Below the pieces are notes generated by a model. The model had not been told where the DNA came from, did no database searches, and was given only the letters and a program-made list of their open reading frames with translations. 64,000 nt of DNA, taken from JBBEBE01 sp040882505. Lineage in GTDB: Bacteria; Bacteroidota; Rhodothermia; Balneolales; Balneolaceae. The stretch's first letter is position 1. The number at the start of each line of letters is the position of its first letter. The DNA lies in the NCBI GenBank assembly GCA_040882505.1, contig JBBEBE010000005.1, positions 454,642-518,641 on the forward strand, given 5' to 3'. The translations under genes were made by a program, and so were the position numbers. Shown in pieces: positions 60,684 to 64,000 of this stretch.

Positions 60684-61736
60684 ATGAAGATGAAGCTCAC
60701 CGATTTCAAGTACGAACTTGACAATCTGAACATCCCCGAGGAAGCGCAAGAGCCTCGTGACGCCTCGCGACTGATGGTGCTGGATCGTGAAAAAGAGACG
60801 ATCAAGCACGAAAAATTTTCGGATATCCACAAATACCTGAAGAAGGGGGATGTTGTTGTCTACAACAATACGAAGGTGTTTCCTGCGAGGCTGAAGGGAA
60901 AGAAAGAGAAAACGGATGCAGATATTGAGGTGTTTTTGCTCCGCGAACTCCAGCCGGAAAACATGTTGTGGGATGTCCTGGTCGAACCGGCCCGGAAAAT
61001 TCGTATTGGGAACAAGCTCTATTTTGGTGAAGACCTGATGGCCGAAGTGGTAGACAACACGACGTCCAGAGGGCGAACGATTCGTTTCTTGTATGATGGC
61101 CCGAATGAAGATCTCTACAAGATTCTTGACGAAATCGGTGAAATGCCACTCCCCCCTTATATCGAACGGGAACCGGTCGAAGCAGACAAAGAGCGGTACC
61201 AGACCATTTTTGCAAGTGAAAGAGGAGCCGTGGCAGCGCCAACAGCCGGTATGCACTTTACGGAAAAGATGGTAGCCAAGCTCGAGAAAAAGGGGGTTCA
61301 CTTCGTGCCCGTTACGCTACACATTGGATGGGGAACCTTTCGTTCCGTCGAGGTGGAAGATCTGACAAAGCACCGGATGGATTCGGAAAATTATTTTATC
61401 TCCCAAGAGTCATCCGACAAGATCAACGAAGCGCTGGAGAGTAAAACCAGCAAAGTGGTGGCTTGTGGGTCAACGGCGGTTCGGGTTATCGAGACGAGTG
61501 TAATGGCCAGTGGAATGTCGAAGCCCGGTACCGGATGGACGGACAAGTTTATCTATCCGCCTTATGAATTCAAGATCACCGAATCACTCATCACCAATTT
61601 CCATCGTCCGGAATCGACACTATTGATGTTGGCTGCAGCATTTGCCGGGTATGACTTTTTGATGGAAGCGTACGAAGAGGCAAAGAAGGAGAACTATCGC
61701 CTCTTCTCCTTTGGTGATGCGATGCTCATCGTCTGA
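60684..61736 (+). CDS. queA: tRNA preQ1 ribosyltransferase-isomerase QueA
   Basis: 350 residues, normal for QueA. It adds the ribose part of SAM to preQ1 at tRNA position 34 to make epoxyqueuosine. Blocks: KLTDFKYELDNLNIPEEAQEP, ASRLMVLDREKETI, VVVYNNTKVFPARLKG, PPYIEREPVEADKERYQTIFA, the signature GAVAAPTAGMHFTEKM, THLTLHIG-like VPVTLHIGWGTFR, and STLLMLAAAFAGYDFLMEAYEEA at the end. It is the first gene of the queA-ispD-ispF-dedA run. Confidence 0.97.
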   Translation: MKMKLTDFKYELDNLNIPEEAQEPRDASRLMVLDREKETIKHEKFSDIHKYLKKGDVVVYNNTKVFPARLKGKKEKTDADIEVFLLRELQPENMLWDVLVEPARKIRIGNKLYFGEDLMAEVVDNTTSRGRTIRFLYDGPNEDLYKILDEIGEMPLPPYIEREPVEADKERYQTIFASERGAVAAPTAGMHFTEKMVAKLEKKGVHFVPVTLHIGWGTFRSVEVEDLTKHRMDSENYFISQESSDKINEALESKTSKVVACGSTAVRVIETSVMASGMSKPGTGWTDKFIYPPYEFKITESLITNFHRPESTLLMLAAAFAGYDFLMEAYEEAKKENYRLFSFGDAMLIV

Positions 61737-61740
61737 TCGA

Positions 61741-62436
61741 ATGGAGAAGCCGTTCGCTCTTGTCATACCAGCAGCCGGTTCGGGCCGGCGTATGGGAACA
61801 GAGACTCCCAAGCCATTTTTGACAGTCGGAAAACGGATGGTATTGGAACATACCGTTCGAGCGTTTCTGCCAATACCGGGCTTGAAGCAAATTGTTGTTG
61901 TGACCAAAGGTGGGTGGCTGGATCTCGTGCGCACCTGGAGAGATTGGGTGCCGGAGGAGGTGGAATGGACGGTTGTCGCAGGGGGTCGTGAACGGGCAGA
62001 TTCCGTTGAGCAGGGATTGGCGGCGGTACACAAGAAGTTGAATCTTATTGCCATTCACGACGCTGTCCGACCGTTTATATCTCAAGAATCGGTATCAGCA
62101 TGTCTGGATCGTGCGGCAGAAACGGGTGCGGCTATTCTGGCCATTCCGGTCAGGGATACAATCAAACGGGTCGATGTGGACCGCAAGGTGATTGTGGAGA
62201 CACCGGATCGTGCATATCTCTGGCAGGCGCAGACACCTCAGATTTTTGAGCGGAGGATCCTTGAAGAGGCCTACAGGGTGCGGGATCGGATGAGTGGAGG
62301 GACTGATGACGCGTCACTTGTAGAGGCGTTGGGTCAAGAGGTTTCGATTGTTGAAGGGGAGGCTCGAAACTTTAAACTTACTTGGCCTGTCGAACGATTA
62401 TTGGCCGAACGGTTGTTGGAGGAGCGTCTGAAATGA
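61741..62436 (+). CDS. ispD: 2-C-methyl-D-erythritol 4-phosphate cytidylyltransferase
   Basis: 231 residues from the ATG at 61741, 4 nt after the queA stop. IspD couples CTP to methylerythritol phosphate in the MEP pathway. Blocks: LVIPAAGSGRRMGTETPKPFL, VAGGRERADSVEQGL, AIHDAVRPFIS, ILAIPVRDTIKRV and WQAQTPQIF, then TDDASLVEALGQEVSIVEG. Its stop overlaps the ispF start (ATGA), so the two enzymes that act two steps apart are coupled in translation. Confidence 0.96.
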   Translation: MEKPFALVIPAAGSGRRMGTETPKPFLTVGKRMVLEHTVRAFLPIPGLKQIVVVTKGGWLDLVRTWRDWVPEEVEWTVVAGGRERADSVEQGLAAVHKKLNLIAIHDAVRPFISQESVSACLDRAAETGAAILAIPVRDTIKRVDVDRKVIVETPDRAYLWQAQTPQIFERRILEEAYRVRDRMSGGTDDASLVEALGQEVSIVEGEARNFKLTWPVERLLAERLLEERLK

Positions 62437-62915
62437 AAATCAGAGTCGGGAGTGGGTATGATGTTCATGCGTTTGCAGAGGGTCGCCCATTGCTATTGGG
62501 AGGTGTCAATATTCCACACATATGCGGGCTCGAGGGGCACTCGGATGCAGATGTGTTGTTGCATGCCGTAACAGATGCCTTGCTGGGAGCGCTCGCGCTC
62601 GGGGATATCGGAATGCACTTCCCGGACACGGACCCGAAGTGGAAAGGGGCCAATAGTGCAGATCTTCTGACTGAGGTGGTGCATATGGTAAACGATCGGG
62701 GATGGTCGGTTGTCAATGTGGATGCGACGGTGGTCGCCGAGGAGCCGAAGCTTCGGCCGCATATCTCGAATATCCGCGAGCGAATGGCAGCGTTGCTCCA
62801 CCTGGACCCGGATGATGTATCGGTAAAAGCGACAACAAGTGAGCAGATGGGGTTTGTCGGGAGAAAAGAGGGGATCGTTGCACACGCGACGGCTCTTCTT
62901 GAGTCGGATTCATAG
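62433..62915 (+). CDS. ispF: 2-C-methyl-D-erythritol 2,4-cyclodiphosphate synthase
   Basis: 160 residues from the ATG at 62433, overlapping the ispD stop. IspF makes the cyclic diphosphate intermediate of the MEP pathway. Metal ligands are in GSGYDVHAF (Asp and His), and the family signature is GLEGHSDADVLLHAVTDALLGA. Other blocks are GDIGMHFPDTDPKWKGA, NVDATVVAEEPKL and KATTSEQMGFVGRKEGI. The DedA gene starts 10 nt after its stop. Confidence 0.96.
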   Translation: MKIRVGSGYDVHAFAEGRPLLLGGVNIPHICGLEGHSDADVLLHAVTDALLGALALGDIGMHFPDTDPKWKGANSADLLTEVVHMVNDRGWSVVNVDATVVAEEPKLRPHISNIRERMAALLHLDPDDVSVKATTSEQMGFVGRKEGIVAHATALLESDS

Positions 62916-62925
62916 AAAACATGCC

Positions 62926-63561
62926 ATGGAGTCATTGGTACTGGAAGAGGTGATTGGGTGGATCTACACGCTCTCTGTGGCGAGTATATTGACAATTTTT
63001 TTTGTCATTGCATGGCTTGAGAATGTATTCCCGTTTGTACCGGGAGACATGTTGATCGTTTTTGGTGGGTATCTGGCAGCTCAGGATGTCATTTCGTTTG
63101 TACCACTTTGGAGTGTCACAACATTGGGTGCTTTGGCCGGATTTGTAACGATGTATGGATTGGGTGCAATTTGGGGGTACCGGATTGTTGGTGATGACGA
63201 GCATCGATGGTTTTCATCCTGGATTGATGATCGAACGATCGGCAAGGGAAAGCGTTGGATGCAGAAGTGGGGGCAGTGGGTGATCCTTTTCAACCGGTTT
63301 TTGGCGGGTACACGGTCCGTGATAGCGCTTACCGCAGGTATTTATCGAACCCGGGTTCGCACGACTCTGATCAATGCTACGTTGAGTTCGCTTGCATGGA
63401 ATTGGATTTTGATTGGCTTGGGTTGGATTGTACATGACAACTGGCAAGTCATTGGAGACTACCTGCAGGTATACGGGTGGGTTGTAGGAGGAGGGATCGT
63501 GGCCTATCTACTCTACAGGCAATTCATTCGAAAAGGCAAGAAAAAGAGGGTCAGGGGTTGA
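62926..63561 (+). CDS. DedA family membrane protein (SNARE-associated)
   Basis: 211 residues from the ATG at 62926; the longer frame upstream overlaps ispF. Several hydrophobic helices are present. The DedA pattern is visible in IAWLENVFPFVPGDMLIVFGGYLA (with FPFVPG and GD), in the middle GKRWMQKWGQWVILFNRFLAGTRS (with the R-F-x-x-G-x-R motif) and in NATLSSLAWNWILIGLGW. DedA proteins are thought to act as lipid carriers, such as undecaprenyl-phosphate flippases, in the inner membrane. It is the last gene of the queA run and overlaps the start of the tRNA promoter region. Confidence 0.9.
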   Translation: MESLVLEEVIGWIYTLSVASILTIFFVIAWLENVFPFVPGDMLIVFGGYLAAQDVISFVPLWSVTTLGALAGFVTMYGLGAIWGYRIVGDDEHRWFSSWIDDRTIGKGKRWMQKWGQWVILFNRFLAGTRSVIALTAGIYRTRVRTTLINATLSSLAWNWILIGLGWIVHDNWQVIGDYLQVYGWVVGGGIVAYLLYRQFIRKGKKKRVRG

Positions 63562-63588
63562 CAAGTCTCGAACTTGTGACTACATTTC
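63558..63588 (+). promoter_or_regulatory. Candidate promoter of the tRNA-Thr/Tyr/Gly cluster
   Basis: TTG (63558-63560) and TACATTTC (63581-63588) are 20 nt apart. This matches the Bacteroidota form with one mismatch in the -7 box (final C for G). The first tRNA starts 55 nt downstream. The -33 box overlaps the dedA stop codon. Confidence 0.4.
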
Positions 63589-63643
63589 CGGTCTTTCGCC
63601 TCCGGGAATTTCCGGGGTGGTTTGACATGTTGACCATTAAAAG

Positions 63644-63715
63644 GCCAGTGTAGCTCAGGGGTAGAGCAGCGGTTTTGTAAACCGCCGGTCGTCGGTTCGA
63701 ATCCGGCCACTGGCT
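63644..63715 (+). tRNA. tRNA-Thr (anticodon TGT)
   Basis: 72 nt. The acceptor arms GCCAGTG and CACTGGC pair, with T as the discriminator. The anticodon stem-loop is GCGGT-TTTGTAA-ACCGC, with TGT in the centre. The T-arm has GGTTCGAATCC. CCA is not encoded. It is the first of three tRNA genes in the same direction. Confidence 0.96.
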
Positions 63716-63793
63716 CTGGCTCTGCGGGAGCAAATTGAGTTCGGATTCTATCGTGAACTTTGTTTATTTTGAAAACTTCTGCGGAGTGAAACC

Positions 63794-63876
63794 GGGGGGA
63801 TTCCAGAGTGGCCAAATGGGGCAGACTGTAAATCTGTTGGCGTGAGCCTTCGCAGGTTCGAATCCTGCTCCCCCCA
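63794..63876 (+). tRNA. tRNA-Tyr (anticodon GTA)
   Basis: 83 nt, class II with a long variable arm. The acceptor arms GGGGGGA and TCCCCCC pair, with A as discriminator. The anticodon stem-loop is CAGAC-TGTAAAT-CTG with GTA in the centre, and the T-arm contains CAGGTTCGAATCCTG. CCA is not encoded. Confidence 0.96.
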
Positions 63877-63946
63877 CAGAGTTGGGCATTGAACTCATTC
63901 GGATGTGGCAGTCCGAATGGTAGAAGAGAAGAGGTCGAGAGAGTAC

Positions 63947-64000
63947 GCGGGCGTAGCTCAATTGGTAGAGCGTCACCCTTCCAAGGTGAATGTTGTCGGT
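63947..64000 (+). tRNA. tRNA-Gly (anticodon TCC), partial
   Basis: The first 54 nt are visible before the window ends: the acceptor arm GCGGGCG, the D-arm with GCTCAATTGGTAGAGC, and the anticodon stem-loop TCACC-CTTCCAA-GGTGA with TCC in the centre. The T-arm and the 3' acceptor lie outside. In E. coli the order tRNA-Thr(TGT), Tyr(GTA), Gly(TCC), Thr(GGT), tufB is the same. Confidence 0.92.

Noticed and set aside
63513..63815. Minus-strand open frames over the tRNA cluster
   Set aside because: They read through tRNA-Thr and part of tRNA-Tyr in antisense and are not real genes.

Overview
The window is a gene-dense chromosomal segment (about 48 protein genes, five tRNA genes, no rRNA, no mobile element, no CRISPR) from a Gram-negative bacterium of the Bacteroidota / Rhodothermota / Balneolota group. 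The evidence for this placement is: a subtilase with a type IX secretion (Por) sorting tail; two TonB-dependent receptors, one with an N-terminal carboxypeptidase-regulatory-like domain; small TonB-plug lipoproteins; the gene order rplM-rpsI-rpsB-tsf-pyrH-frr; a deoxynucleoside kinase next to folK; and at least two promoters that match the Bacteroidota form (TTG, about 20 bp, TAnnTTTG). I cannot name a genus from the sequence alone.

Layout. 1-3.3 kb: a cobalamin-riboswitch-controlled unit on the minus strand, with a BtuB-like receptor and a beta-propeller lipoprotein. 3.3-9.7 kb: a TamA/TamB-like pair. 9.7-21.4 kb: a GroES-like protein, tRNA-Leu, a CocE-type hydrolase, a deacetylase-type amidohydrolase, a DUF2911 protein, two tandem plug-only lipoproteins, MsrA, a TPP-riboswitch-controlled TonB receptor, PolX and a CHRD protein. 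21.4-26.2 kb: divergent metF and metH. 26.3-30.7 kb: a TPR histidine kinase overlapping a secreted subtilase, then tRNA-Pro. 30.8-36.5 kb: a tightly packed minus-strand block (unknown protein, prmC, putative oriC, dnaA, folB, folK, dNK, three small genes). 36.7-41.4 kb: an exported barrel-like protein, eno, recF, dciA, ybbR. 41.4-50.6 kb: ispH, smc, frr, pyrH, tsf, rpsB, rpsI, rplM. 50.8-60.4 kb: acnA, a MATE pump, a very large NtrY-like kinase, rsfS, a LytR_C protein and an exported unknown. 60.7-63.6 kb: queA, ispD, ispF and a DedA protein. The window ends in a tRNA-Thr / Tyr / Gly cluster, whose order in many bacteria leads to another tRNA-Thr and tuf.

How the genes fit together. Imported cobalamin (BtuB-like receptor under a B12 riboswitch) would serve the B12-dependent methionine synthase MetH, which receives methyl-tetrahydrofolate from the divergent MetF; folB and folK next to dnaA contribute to folate synthesis. 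A second receptor under a TPP riboswitch points to thiamine uptake. IspD, IspF and IspH show that the MEP isoprenoid route is used. DnaA, a DnaA-box-bearing intergenic region, DciA and RecF lie within 6 kb, so the chromosome origin is probably here. Most of the window is core housekeeping. The less ordinary parts are the tandem plug-only lipoproteins, the kinase-protease overlap, the orphan giant kinase and several unexplained intergenic inverted repeats. I found no clear evidence of a wholly new multi-gene system.
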